In this document: in pieces, positions 1 to 4,670 of the stretch
Position numbering within the stretch: the first letter of the stretch is position 1
How the letters are laid out: the number at the start of each line of letters is the position of its first letter
DNA from: an uncultured Pseudoclavibacter sp.
Lineage (GTDB): Bacteria; Actinomycetota; Actinomycetes; Actinomycetales; Microbacteriaceae
Assembly (NCBI GenBank): GCA_946221025.1
Contig: CAMIMS010000068.1
Coordinates: forward strand, 1-5,782
Direction: 5' to 3'
Length of the DNA stretch: 5,782 nucleotides
Translations under genes and position numbers: made by a program
Notes under the pieces: model-generated
The model's input: the letters and a program-made list of their open reading frames with translations, nothing else
The model's database searches: none
What the model was told of the DNA's origin: nothing

Positions 1-139
1 GGAAAGCGACGCGCGGTGCGCGCCACGGCGCAAGCCTTGGACGTTTTTGACGTCGCGGCCTGTTACCGACTGTGCCGATTACGACGATTGTCGGACGCCG
101 CCGCCGTGATGGCGTGAGGCGAGCGGAGTGGAGTGTACA
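1..139. other. Unassigned stretch at the left edge, no supported gene
   Basis: I see no supportable gene here. The three plus-strand frames are open from the edge but close at 48-50, 107-109 and 118-120, and none gives a recognisable C-terminus. The minus strand shows no good ATG or GTG start with a ribosome-binding site running off the left edge. There are two small hairpins: GACGT/ACGTC around TTTTG at 40-54, and CGCC/GGCG around GTGAT at 102-114. Neither is followed by a T-run on the minus strand, so they are poor terminators for the OmpA-like gene that ends at 140. The end of a plus-strand gene entering from the left remains possible. Confidence 0.4.
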
Positions 140-883
140 TCATTCAAGATCGAGGTATGCCACATCCACTCGTCGGTTGTTCGCGTATGCCGGATCGGCC
201 TCGTCCTGCACGATTGGCTGGAGGGGGCCGCGCGACGCGACAACGATCCGGCTCGGGTCAATGCCGCGCGCAGCGAGCTCATCCGCGACGCTCTGGGCGC
301 GCTCGAAGGCGAGCGAAGCGTCCTCCGCCGTCCCGCCCATCGGCGCGGTGTGCCCGATCAATCGAACGATGCTGCCCTCATTCGCACGAAGGTGCGCTTC
401 GACCCGATCGATCGTGGCCGTCTGATCCGTAGTGATGTCTGTGCCATCCGGGGGAAAGATGATTTGCTCGGCGACGGCGGGAGGCGTGTCCGGAATCGAT
501 GTTCCACCCGGACCCGTAGGTCCCGTCTGCGGGAGCGACGCCGTTACGACGACTTCGGTGACACCGGGTATGTCGGAGAGGAGGCGCCCCGCTTCGGCTG
601 CGTGCTCGGCCGACTCGGCTTCGGTCACGGTGATACGGCTACCGTCGACCACGACGCCAACATCGGAGAGTCCGTGCTCGTCGAGCGTGGCCCGCGCCGT
701 GTCCTCGATGCGCGACATCCGCATCGCGCCGGCCACAACCGACGTGATGAGTACGACCGCGATCAGCAGACCGAGCGCGACAATGAGGCGCGCGGCGCGA
801 CTGCGGGATTCCGCTCGCGCACTCGCGCGAGCGCGTCTTCGCTCGCCCGTCGGCCGACCACTTTCGGCGCGTACGTTGGCCAT
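140..883 (-). CDS. Membrane-anchored BON/OmpA-family protein (ArfA/OmpATb-like layout)
   Basis: This is a 247-residue protein with a basic cytoplasmic N-terminus (about 1-32, many Arg), one membrane helix (about 33-54, LIVALGLLIAVVLITSVVAG), a BON-like segment (about 58-117, ending in SDIPGVTEVVV), a Pro/Gly/Thr linker (about 118-136) and a C-terminal OmpA domain (about 138-247). OmpA hallmarks are GHT at 177-179, the FERAQSVADEL helix with Arg195, the GIDPSRI segment and NNRRVDV near the end. The order TM-BON-OmpA is that of mycobacterial ArfA/OmpATb. By family, the OmpA domain would contact peptidoglycan outside the membrane. However, the residue after GHT is Ala180, where peptidoglycan-binding domains usually carry Asp, so binding may be altered. 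The start is supported by GAGGGAGG four bases upstream (888-895). It follows ssb in the same direction after 105 nt, with its own promoter-like sequence. The family is fairly sure; the exact function is unknown. Confidence 0.85.
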   Translation of the reverse strand: MANVRAESGRPTGERRRARASARAESRSRAARLIVALGLLIAVVLITSVVAGAMRMSRIEDTARATLDEHGLSDVGVVVDGSRITVTEAESAEHAAEAGRLLSDIPGVTEVVVTASLPQTGPTGPGGTSIPDTPPAVAEQIIFPPDGTDITTDQTATIDRVEAHLRANEGSIVRLIGHTAPMGGTAEDASLAFERAQSVADELAARGIDPSRIVVASRGPLQPIVQDEADPAYANNRRVDVAYLDLE

Positions 884-947
884 CGCGCCTCCCTCGGCTC
901 ATCCCGTGCCAGCACTGCGGCCGGGCGGTCAAATTGGTCGAGCGGAT

Positions 948-976
948 ATTACACAGTTCGACTCACCAATCTGCAA
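948..976 (-). promoter_or_regulatory. Candidate sigma-70-type promoter of the OmpA-like gene
   Basis: Read on the minus strand, TTGCAG (971-976) and TGTAAT (948-953) are separated by exactly 17 bases. The -10 matches TATAAT at five of six positions, and the -35 keeps the TTG. Transcription would start near 941, giving a leader of roughly 57 nt before the ATG at 883. It lies wholly in the gap between ssb and the OmpA-like gene, which supports independent transcription. This is a motif match only. Confidence 0.45.
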
Positions 977-988
977 TGCCCCGATGGG

Positions 989-1507
989 TTAGAACGGCGG
1001 CTCGAGGTCGGATTCGACGCTCCACGAGTTTGATTCGGGATGCGCGGAAGCGGTGACATCTCCGTTCGTTTCCGTTCCCGCGGAGCCAGCATCCTCGCTG
1101 GCTCGCTCATCGGTTCGCGAGCCGCCTGCGCGCTCCCCACGCCCGTCGTACCCGGTGTAGCTCGCATTGGTCGTGACGACGTTCAGGTCGTGACCGATGG
1201 CCGTCGCGTCGATATCCATCGACGTGCCGGTGGTCCCGTCCTGCCGTTCGAACGGGCGTACTCGCAGGGCGCCGGTGACGATGATCCGATCACCTTTGGA
1301 CAACGATTCGGCAACGTTCTTGCCGAGCTGACGCCAGGCGGACACGGTGTACCAATTCGTGCCCGCGTCGTTCCATCGATTCTGTTCCCGGTCGTAGCGC
1401 CGAAGCTGCGATGCGAGTCTGAATGAGGCGACGTTCACGCCCGATTGCGTGGTCCGTGTGGTCGGCTCGGTCCCGACCGTGCCGGTGATCGTGATGGTGT
1501 CGGTCAT
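989..1507 (-). CDS. ssb: Single-stranded DNA-binding protein (probable second SSB paralogue)
   Basis: This 172-residue protein binds and protects ssDNA during replication, repair and recombination. Residues 1-110 form the OB fold, starting MTDTITITGTVGTEP and containing NVASFRLAS (25-33), the aromatic strand NWYTVSAWRQLGKNVAESL (51-69) and GDRIIVTGALRVRPFE (72-87). Residues about 112-165 are a flexible Gly/Ser/Glu-rich linker. The C-terminus is DLEPPF, the acidic-hydrophobic tip that SSB uses to recruit partner proteins. AAAGGAA (1513-1519) sits five bases before the ATG and supports the start. The actinobacterial replication SSB usually lies in an rpsF-ssb-rpsR-rplI cluster. Here the neighbours are msrA and an OmpA-like gene, so this is probably an additional copy, although it keeps the acidic tip that some secondary SSBs lack. 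The family is essentially certain; the paralogue status is inferred. Confidence 0.97.
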   Translation of the reverse strand: MTDTITITGTVGTEPTTRTTQSGVNVASFRLASQLRRYDREQNRWNDAGTNWYTVSAWRQLGKNVAESLSKGDRIIVTGALRVRPFERQDGTTGTSMDIDATAIGHDLNVVTTNASYTGYDGRGERAGGSRTDERASEDAGSAGTETNGDVTASAHPESNSWSVESDLEPPF

Positions 1508-1659
1508 GGGTGTTCCTTTCTTTCAATGGGCTTGCTGCCCACGTATGGAAAGGACCCTGCCGTGCGTCGGCCGGTCGCGCGCGAAACCTCTGAACTGGCT
1601 GTTCACAACCGACTTCACCACGGGCTGTGGACGAACGGTCTGAGCCAGACGGTAGGTGG
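1508..1659 (-). promoter_or_regulatory. Upstream region of ssb, no clear promoter hexamers
   Basis: This is the 152-nt gap between the msrA stop and the ssb start. Apart from the ssb ribosome-binding site it holds several small motifs: a GTCTG/CAGAC hairpin with a 3-base loop (1638-1650) just past msrA, without a T-run; a TGAAC-N5-GTTCA inverted repeat (1591-1605); and two DnaA-box-like nonamers, CTGTTCACA (1599-1607, plus) and TCGTCCACA (1626-1634, minus). I could not find a convincing -10/-35 pair for ssb, so the promoter is only presumed from the size of the gap. Confidence 0.35.
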
Positions 1660-2196
1660 CTAGTCGCGGATGTAGTCGCTGAACCGGGCGCGGACCTTAT
1701 TCACCTTCGGGACCGCCACGGCCATGCAGTACCCCTGAGTCGGGTTCTTCGCGAAGAAGTCCTGGTGGTACTCCTCCGCAGCGAAGAACTCGGTGAGCGG
1801 TTGAATCTCGGTGACGATGCCGCCGTCCCACCATTGGTCTGCACGGTCCCGCGCGGCTTCGAACTCGCGTCGCTGATCGGCATTGCTCGCGAACATCACC
1901 GATCGGTACTGCGTTCCAATGTCGTTGCCCTGCCGGTTCAGCTGCCGAGGATCGTGCATCGTGAAGAACGCGTCGAGAATGACGTCGCTCGGAATGACCT
2001 CGGGGTCGAACGAGACGCGCACGACTTCCGCGTGGCCGGTGGCTCCGGTGCACACCAGTTCGTAGCTGGGGTTGGCGACGTGACCGCCCGCGTAGCCCGA
2101 CTCGACCTCGTGCACACCCTTGAGTGCGCGGTACGCGGCGTCGAGGCACCAGAAGCACCCACCGCCGAGAACGTAGTGCGTCAGGGATTTGCTCAT
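1660..2196 (-). CDS. msrA: Peptide methionine sulfoxide reductase MsrA
   Basis: MsrA reduces the S-epimer of methionine sulfoxide in oxidised proteins and free methionine, a cytoplasmic repair step recharged by thioredoxin. The 178-residue protein is full length for a bacterial MsrA. It has the signature GCFWC at 13-17, with Cys14 the catalytic nucleophile, followed by LDAAYRALKGV and GYAGG (34-38), GHAEVV (54-59), the substrate-pocket segment DPRQLNRQGNDIGTQYRS (82-99) and EEYHQDFF (141-148). Cys157 near the C-terminus is in a suitable place to be a resolving cysteine; Cys17 and Cys49 are also present. The start fits the normal short lead into the signature motif. AGGA lies seven bases before the ATG, but it also forms part of TAGGAT, a -10-like hexamer six bases before the ATG, so a leaderless mRNA is equally possible. 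The gene is divergent from the small plus-strand gene at 2261. Confidence 0.98.
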   Translation of the reverse strand: MSKSLTHYVLGGGCFWCLDAAYRALKGVHEVESGYAGGHVANPSYELVCTGATGHAEVVRVSFDPEVIPSDVILDAFFTMHDPRQLNRQGNDIGTQYRSVMFASNADQRREFEAARDRADQWWDGGIVTEIQPLTEFFAAEEYHQDFFAKNPTQGYCMAVAVPKVNKVRARFSDYIRD

Positions 2197-2260
2197 GACC
2201 GCATCCTATCGAACAGGCGTGCGAATTCGGGATGTCGGTGGTCACTGTGACGCTGTCGCC
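2197..2260. promoter_or_regulatory. Divergent control region between msrA and the small unknown gene
   Basis: These 64 bases must carry the signals for both genes. For msrA (minus strand), TAGGAT (2203-2208) is a good actinobacterial -10 that would place the start of transcription on the A of the msrA ATG; no matching -35 is visible. A perfect 11-bp palindrome, GTCAC-T-GTGAC (2241-2251), lies 9-19 bases before the plus-strand ATG and could be an operator. The assignment of both elements is inferred from position and symmetry. Confidence 0.35.
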
Positions 2261-2617
2261 ATGAACGTCATTGAACTCATCCCACGCACTGAACCGCTCG
2301 TCACCGAGCGCCGAGGGTTTCGTCGGGTGCAGGTGAACGCGAACCTGTGGCGAATCACGCGCCTGGACGGAGCGATCCTCGGTTACGTCGAGGCGCTCTC
2401 GCCGACAGATGGTGGCGCCGCACCTTCATCACCGCCCGTCTGCGCGCAAACACCGAAGGCGACCCGCGATGCCGGGAGCGAGTGCGTCACACCGATCCGC
2501 ACCGATCGGTTTCGCGCCTCTCGCATGAACCGCGACAGACGGGGATTCACCGAGGTTGGCCGGTTTCGCGACTTCGAAGAAGCCTTCGATGTGCTTCGCT
2601 ACGCGGCTGCGTCTTAG
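2261..2617 (+). CDS. Small conserved-looking protein of unknown function
   Basis: I cannot name a function for this 118-residue soluble protein. It has no signal peptide or membrane segment. Two ordered-looking parts can be seen: residues 18-45 (RRGFRRVQVNANLWRITRLD, then GAILGYVE), probably a beta hairpin, and residues 83-114 (RFRASRMNRDRRGFTEVGRF, then RDFEEAFDVLRY), basic and ending in a helix. Between them, residues 46-80 are a Pro/Ala/Ser-rich stretch with two cysteines. The style resembles short hypothetical proteins common in Microbacteriaceae, but that is from memory. I chose the ATG at 2261 because MNVIELIPR begins the compact protein; the frame is open back to ATGs at 2189 and 2195, but those overlap msrA, and an in-frame GTG lies at 2219. 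None of these starts has a clear ribosome-binding site. Its TAG overlaps the nadE TAA tail to tail. High G/C at third positions supports coding. Confidence 0.72.
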   Translation: MNVIELIPRTEPLVTERRGFRRVQVNANLWRITRLDGAILGYVEALSPTDGGAAPSSPPVCAQTPKATRDAGSECVTPIRTDRFRASRMNRDRRGFTEVGRFRDFEEAFDVLRYAAAS

Positions 2618-3438
2618 CGACGCCACCACGTGTCGGTCGGCTGCGTCGGCGTGCGGCGCTTGTGCGACGAGCGCTCGTAGAGCGACTCGATGCGCTCGGC
2701 AACCTCATCAGGCACGTCGTAGCCCTCGAGGTAGCGGTCGATGTCTTCGTAACGCAGACCCAGCTCACGTTCATCGGTTTGACCGGGGTTCTGGTCGAGC
2801 AGATCGGCGGTGGGTGCTTTCGCCCAGAGGCGCTCGGGGGATCCGAGCTCCTGCAGGAGCGCACGCCCCTGCCGCTTAGTGAGGCCAGAAAGCGGCGTGA
2901 GGTCGGCGGCGCCGTCACCGAACTTGGTGTAGAAGCCGGTCACCGCTTCGGCGGCGTGATCGCTGCCGAGCACGAGCATGCCGCGGTCACCGGCGACCGC
3001 ATACTGGGCGACCATGCGCATCCGCGCCTTCACGTTGCCGCGGTTGAAATCGGTCAGCTCGCCAGCCATCGCCGCGCGAAGTTCAGCGGTCAGTCCGTCG
3101 ACCGCGGGCTTGATATTGACGCTCAGCGTTTCGTCGGGGCGGATGAACGACAGCGCAAGCTGTGCATCATCCTCATCGACCTGGGCACCGTGGGGCAGGC
3201 GCATCGCAACGAAGCGCGCGTCACCACCATCCGCCCGCTCCGCCTCGACGGCCAGCTGCGCAAGTCGCCCGAGAAGGGATGAGTCTTGGCCGCCCGAGAT
3301 TCCGAGCACGTATCCCTTCGCACCGGTCGTGCGCAGGTATTCGCGCATGAACGCGATTCGCGCCGCGACTTCCTCGGCAGGATCAATTCTCGGCTGCACC
3401 CGAAGGGCAGAGATGATCGCCGTTTGCTGTTCTCGCAT
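2614..3438 (-). CDS. nadE: NH3-dependent NAD+ synthetase
   Basis: NadE performs the last step of NAD+ synthesis: ATP-dependent amidation of deamido-NAD+ through an adenylated intermediate. The 274 residues match the short ammonia-dependent class (E. coli NadE is about 275), with no glutaminase domain. Visible motifs are the ATP-pyrophosphatase P-loop SGGQDSS (48-54), LPHGAQVDEDDA (81-92), GNVKARMRM (134-142), GSDHAAEAVTGFYTKFGDGA (158-177), KAPTADL (207-213) and the C-terminal SHKRRTP (258-264). The start at 3438 is supported by the N-terminus MREQQTAIISALRVQPRI, which parallels the start of E. coli NadE. That start codon lies one base after the last base of tRNA-Arg, so there is no room for a separate leader; GGGGG in the tRNA acceptor stem, three bases from the ATG, is the only SD-like sequence. 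The 3' end overlaps the convergent small gene by four bases. The assignment is firm. Confidence 0.97.
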   Translation of the reverse strand: MREQQTAIISALRVQPRIDPAEEVAARIAFMREYLRTTGAKGYVLGISGGQDSSLLGRLAQLAVEAERADGGDARFVAMRLPHGAQVDEDDAQLALSFIRPDETLSVNIKPAVDGLTAELRAAMAGELTDFNRGNVKARMRMVAQYAVAGDRGMLVLGSDHAAEAVTGFYTKFGDGAADLTPLSGLTKRQGRALLQELGSPERLWAKAPTADLLDQNPGQTDERELGLRYEDIDRYLEGYDVPDEVAERIESLYERSSHKRRTPTQPTDTWWRR

Positions 3439-3439
3439 G

Positions 3440-3512
3440 CGCCCCCGACAGGATTCGAACCTGTGACCGGCGGATTAGAAGGCCGCTGCTCTGTCCGCTG
3501 AGCTACGGAGGC
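3440..3512 (-). tRNA. tRNA-Arg (anticodon UCU)
   Basis: Read on the minus strand, 73 bases fold into a full cloverleaf: acceptor GCCTCCG/CGGGGGC with one U-G pair, D stem GCTC/GAGC, anticodon arm GCGGC-CTTCTAA-TCCGC, a 5-base variable loop and T arm ACAGG-TTCGAAT-CCTGT. The anticodon TCT (complement of 3477-3479) decodes AGA and, by wobble, AGG arginine codons. The discriminator is G, and CCA is not encoded: the next bases are CAT, whose AT begins the nadE start codon. The closing pair of the anticodon stem is a C31-U39 mismatch rather than the expected C-G. It probably shares a transcript with nadE. Confidence 0.95.
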
Positions 3513-3523
3513 TGGGCGAAACA

Positions 3524-3529
3524 ACTGTA
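3524..3529 (-). promoter_or_regulatory. Candidate -10 element for tRNA-Arg (and nadE)
   Basis: TACAGT on the minus strand lies 11 bases before the first base of tRNA-Arg, so transcription would start about 5 bases ahead of the mature 5' end, a common spacing for tRNA genes. No convincing -35 is found at 16-18 bases upstream, where the sequence is GC-rich. No other promoter for nadE is visible, so this one would serve both. Confidence 0.35.
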
Positions 3530-3680
3530 CCCGCGAGCTGCGCAGCGCGCGCATTGTCGCGCTCCGCTTCCGTGTGGCGTTCTGATCAGTGCTGGGTTCG
3601 GGCCCGCCTCATCCGCTCGGCCGCAAGGCATCAATGAGGAGCGCCAACGCGCGATCTTCCCGCGACGCCCCGTGAAAATC

Positions 3681-3708
3681 AGGGGCCCGAGTGAGCGGCC
3701 CCTAGCAT
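3681..3708 (+). promoter_or_regulatory. orn promoter candidate with an overlapping inverted repeat
   Basis: TAGCAT (3703-3708) fits the actinobacterial TANNNT -10 and is followed by seven bases and then the orn ATG, so the transcript would begin at or next to the start codon. Overlapping its first base is the right arm of a perfect 7-bp inverted repeat, AGGGGCC-N9-GGCCCCT (3681-3703). Such a position would suit a repressor site. There is no T-run after it, so it is not a good terminator. No -35 match was found. Confidence 0.35.
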
Positions 3709-3715
3709 TGGGAAC

Positions 3716-4429
3716 ATGGCAACTGGAAACGACCGTCTTGTCTGGATCGACTGTGAAATGACGGGACTGAATGTCGAGACAGACGAATTGGTGGAGGTCG
3801 CGGCGTTCGTGACCGACTTCGATCTCCAGGTGCTCGATGCGGGAATCGACGTGCTCATCACGCCCTCCCCCGAGGCGCTCGCCCAGATGAGCGACTTCGT
3901 GCGTGAGATGCACACATCGTCGGGCCTCCTCGACGCGCTCGAGCGCGCGATTCCCCTGGCCGATGCCGAACAGCAGGTGCTCGAGTACGTGCGTTCGCAC
4001 GTTCCGACCGCGCGCACGGCCCCGATCGCCGGCAACACGATCGGCACAGACCGCATGTTCCTGTCCCGATACATGCCGGAACTCGATGCGCACCTGCACT
4101 ACCGCTCGGTCGACGTCTCATCCATCAAGGAACTCGCCAGGCGTTGGTACCCGCGGGTCTACTTCAATGCGCCGGAGAAGCACGGCGGCCACCGCGCCAG
4201 CGCCGACATTCTCGAATCCGTTCGCGAGCTGCGCTACTACCGGCAGGCGGCATTCGTCGCCGACCCGGGCCCCGCTTCGGAAGACGCGAAGGCCGTGAGC
4301 GCCGCGGTCACCCAGGAGTTCGCACCGATCCTGGAACGGGATGCGCAGGCGAACCTTCCGGCGATCAGCGACGCAAGGGGTGTTGTCGAGACCGCGTCGA
4401 CCGATCACGACGCAACCACGGGCGCGTAG
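3716..4429 (+). CDS. orn: Oligoribonuclease, DEDDh 3'-5' exonuclease
   Basis: Orn finishes RNA turnover by degrading 2-5 nt oligoribonucleotides, including the pGpG left from cyclic-di-GMP breakdown, to mononucleotides in the cytoplasm. All five DEDDh residues are visible: Asp12 and Glu14 in WIDCEMTGL, Asp112 in GNTIGTDR, and His159 and Asp164 in HRASADILESVRELRYYR. The motif SIKELARRWYP (136-146) is also typical. The catalytic domain ends near residue 180, as in the roughly 180-residue E. coli enzyme. Here a further 57 residues rich in Ala, Asp and Thr follow, without a recognisable fold. The start is set by the short lead to the first motif. Upstream there is only GGGA two bases before the ATG, too close for a normal ribosome-binding site, but a -10-like TAGCAT sits seven bases before it, suggesting a leaderless mRNA. 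tRNA-His follows 116 nt later, a pairing I recall from other actinobacteria. Confidence 0.97.
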   Translation: MATGNDRLVWIDCEMTGLNVETDELVEVAAFVTDFDLQVLDAGIDVLITPSPEALAQMSDFVREMHTSSGLLDALERAIPLADAEQQVLEYVRSHVPTARTAPIAGNTIGTDRMFLSRYMPELDAHLHYRSVDVSSIKELARRWYPRVYFNAPEKHGGHRASADILESVRELRYYRQAAFVADPGPASEDAKAVSAAVTQEFAPILERDAQANLPAISDARGVVETASTDHDATTGA

Positions 4430-4446
4430 GCGACTGAGCGGCGACC

Positions 4447-4480
4447 CCACCGACGCTACCTGCGTCAAGGTCACCGGTGG
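4447..4480 (+). terminator. Possible orn terminator hairpin (weak)
   Basis: A GACGC-TACCT-GCGTC hairpin (4452-4466) is flanked by CCACC (4447-4451) and GGTGG (4476-4480), which can extend the stem after an internal bulge. It begins 17 bases past the orn stop. A second option is CACCGG/CCGGTG (4472-4494). Neither is followed by a T-run, so intrinsic termination is uncertain and read-through into tRNA-His is possible. Confidence 0.25.
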
Positions 4481-4503
4481 TGGTCTCGCCGGTGCAACTC
4501 CGG

Positions 4504-4509
4504 TACTAT
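4504..4509 (+). promoter_or_regulatory. Candidate -10 element for tRNA-His
   Basis: TACTAT matches the -10 consensus at four of six positions, including TA at the start and T at the end. Transcription would start near 4516, about 30 bases before the mature tRNA. The expected -35 position has no TTGACA-like sequence. The element is the best candidate in the orn to tRNA-His gap. Confidence 0.35.
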
Positions 4510-4545
4510 GTTTGGGTTGTCTGCGGCACGCGCCGACAGACGCAT

Positions 4546-4619
4546 GGTGGGTATAGCTCAGTTGGTAGAGCGCCTGGTTGTGGTCTAGGAGGCCGCGGGT
4601 TCAAGCCCCGTTACTCACC
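4546..4619 (+). tRNA. tRNA-His (anticodon GUG)
   Basis: The cloverleaf is complete: acceptor GTGGGTA/TACTCAC, D stem GCTC/GAGC, anticodon arm CCTGG-TTGTGGT-CTAGG, and T arm GCGGG-TTCAAGC-CCCGT. Anticodon GTG at 4580-4582 reads histidine codons. The extra G at position -1 (4546) opposite discriminator C73 (4619) is the identity element of bacterial tRNA-His and is encoded here. The bases after the discriminator are CCG, so CCA is not encoded. A strong terminator follows at 4635. Confidence 0.97.
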
Positions 4620-4634
4620 CCGATCACCAAGACC

Positions 4635-4670
4635 GCCCCGTACAAGCTCGTGCGGGGCCGTCGTCGTTCT
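4635..4670 (+). terminator. Intrinsic terminator after tRNA-His
   Basis: GCCCCGTAC (4635-4643) pairs with GTGCGGGGC (4650-4658) to give a nine-pair stem with one G-U pair and the six-base loop AAGCTC. The following tract (4661-4670) is T-containing but broken by C and G, as often in high-GC actinobacteria. The position, 16 bases beyond the tRNA, fits termination of the tRNA-His transcript. Confidence 0.75.

Larger units (their letters stand above)
3513..3715. other. Divergent 203-nt gap between tRNA-Arg and orn
   Basis: No gene is visible here. The tRNA side holds the TACAGT element (3524-3529) and GC-rich alternating sequence up to about 3570. The orn side holds an inverted repeat AGGGGCC (3681-3687) / GGCCCCT (3697-3703) and the -10-like TAGCAT (3703-3708). 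The middle, about 3575-3675, shows nothing I can interpret. Confidence 0.5.

Noticed and set aside
40..54. GACGT-TTTTG-ACGTC hairpin as a terminator at the left edge
   Set aside because: The stem has only five pairs, the T's are in the loop, and neither side is followed by a T-run.
128..1033. Long plus-strand open frame (301 codons) opposite the OmpA-like gene
   Set aside because: Its translation is Arg-rich and shows no family motif, while the minus strand has a clear membrane helix, an OmpA domain and a good ribosome-binding site. It is an antisense shadow caused by high GC.
1591..1605. TGAAC-N5-GTTCA as a LexA (SOS) box for ssb
   Set aside because: Gram-positive LexA boxes have GAAC-N4-GTTC. 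The spacer here is five bases, so the symmetry and helical phase do not fit.
1627..2250. Plus-strand open frame (207 codons) opposite msrA
   Set aside because: It mirrors the msrA codons and has no ribosome-binding site or recognisable domain. MsrA on the minus strand is unmistakable.
2347..3282. Plus-strand open frame (311 codons) running from inside the small gene across nadE
   Set aside because: It overlaps two better-supported genes, has low-complexity Arg-rich translation and is antisense to the catalytic motifs of NadE.
3503..4099. Minus-strand open frame (198 codons) opposite orn
   Set aside because: It runs antisense to the DEDDh motifs of orn and overlaps the tRNA-Arg 5' end. No family resemblance.
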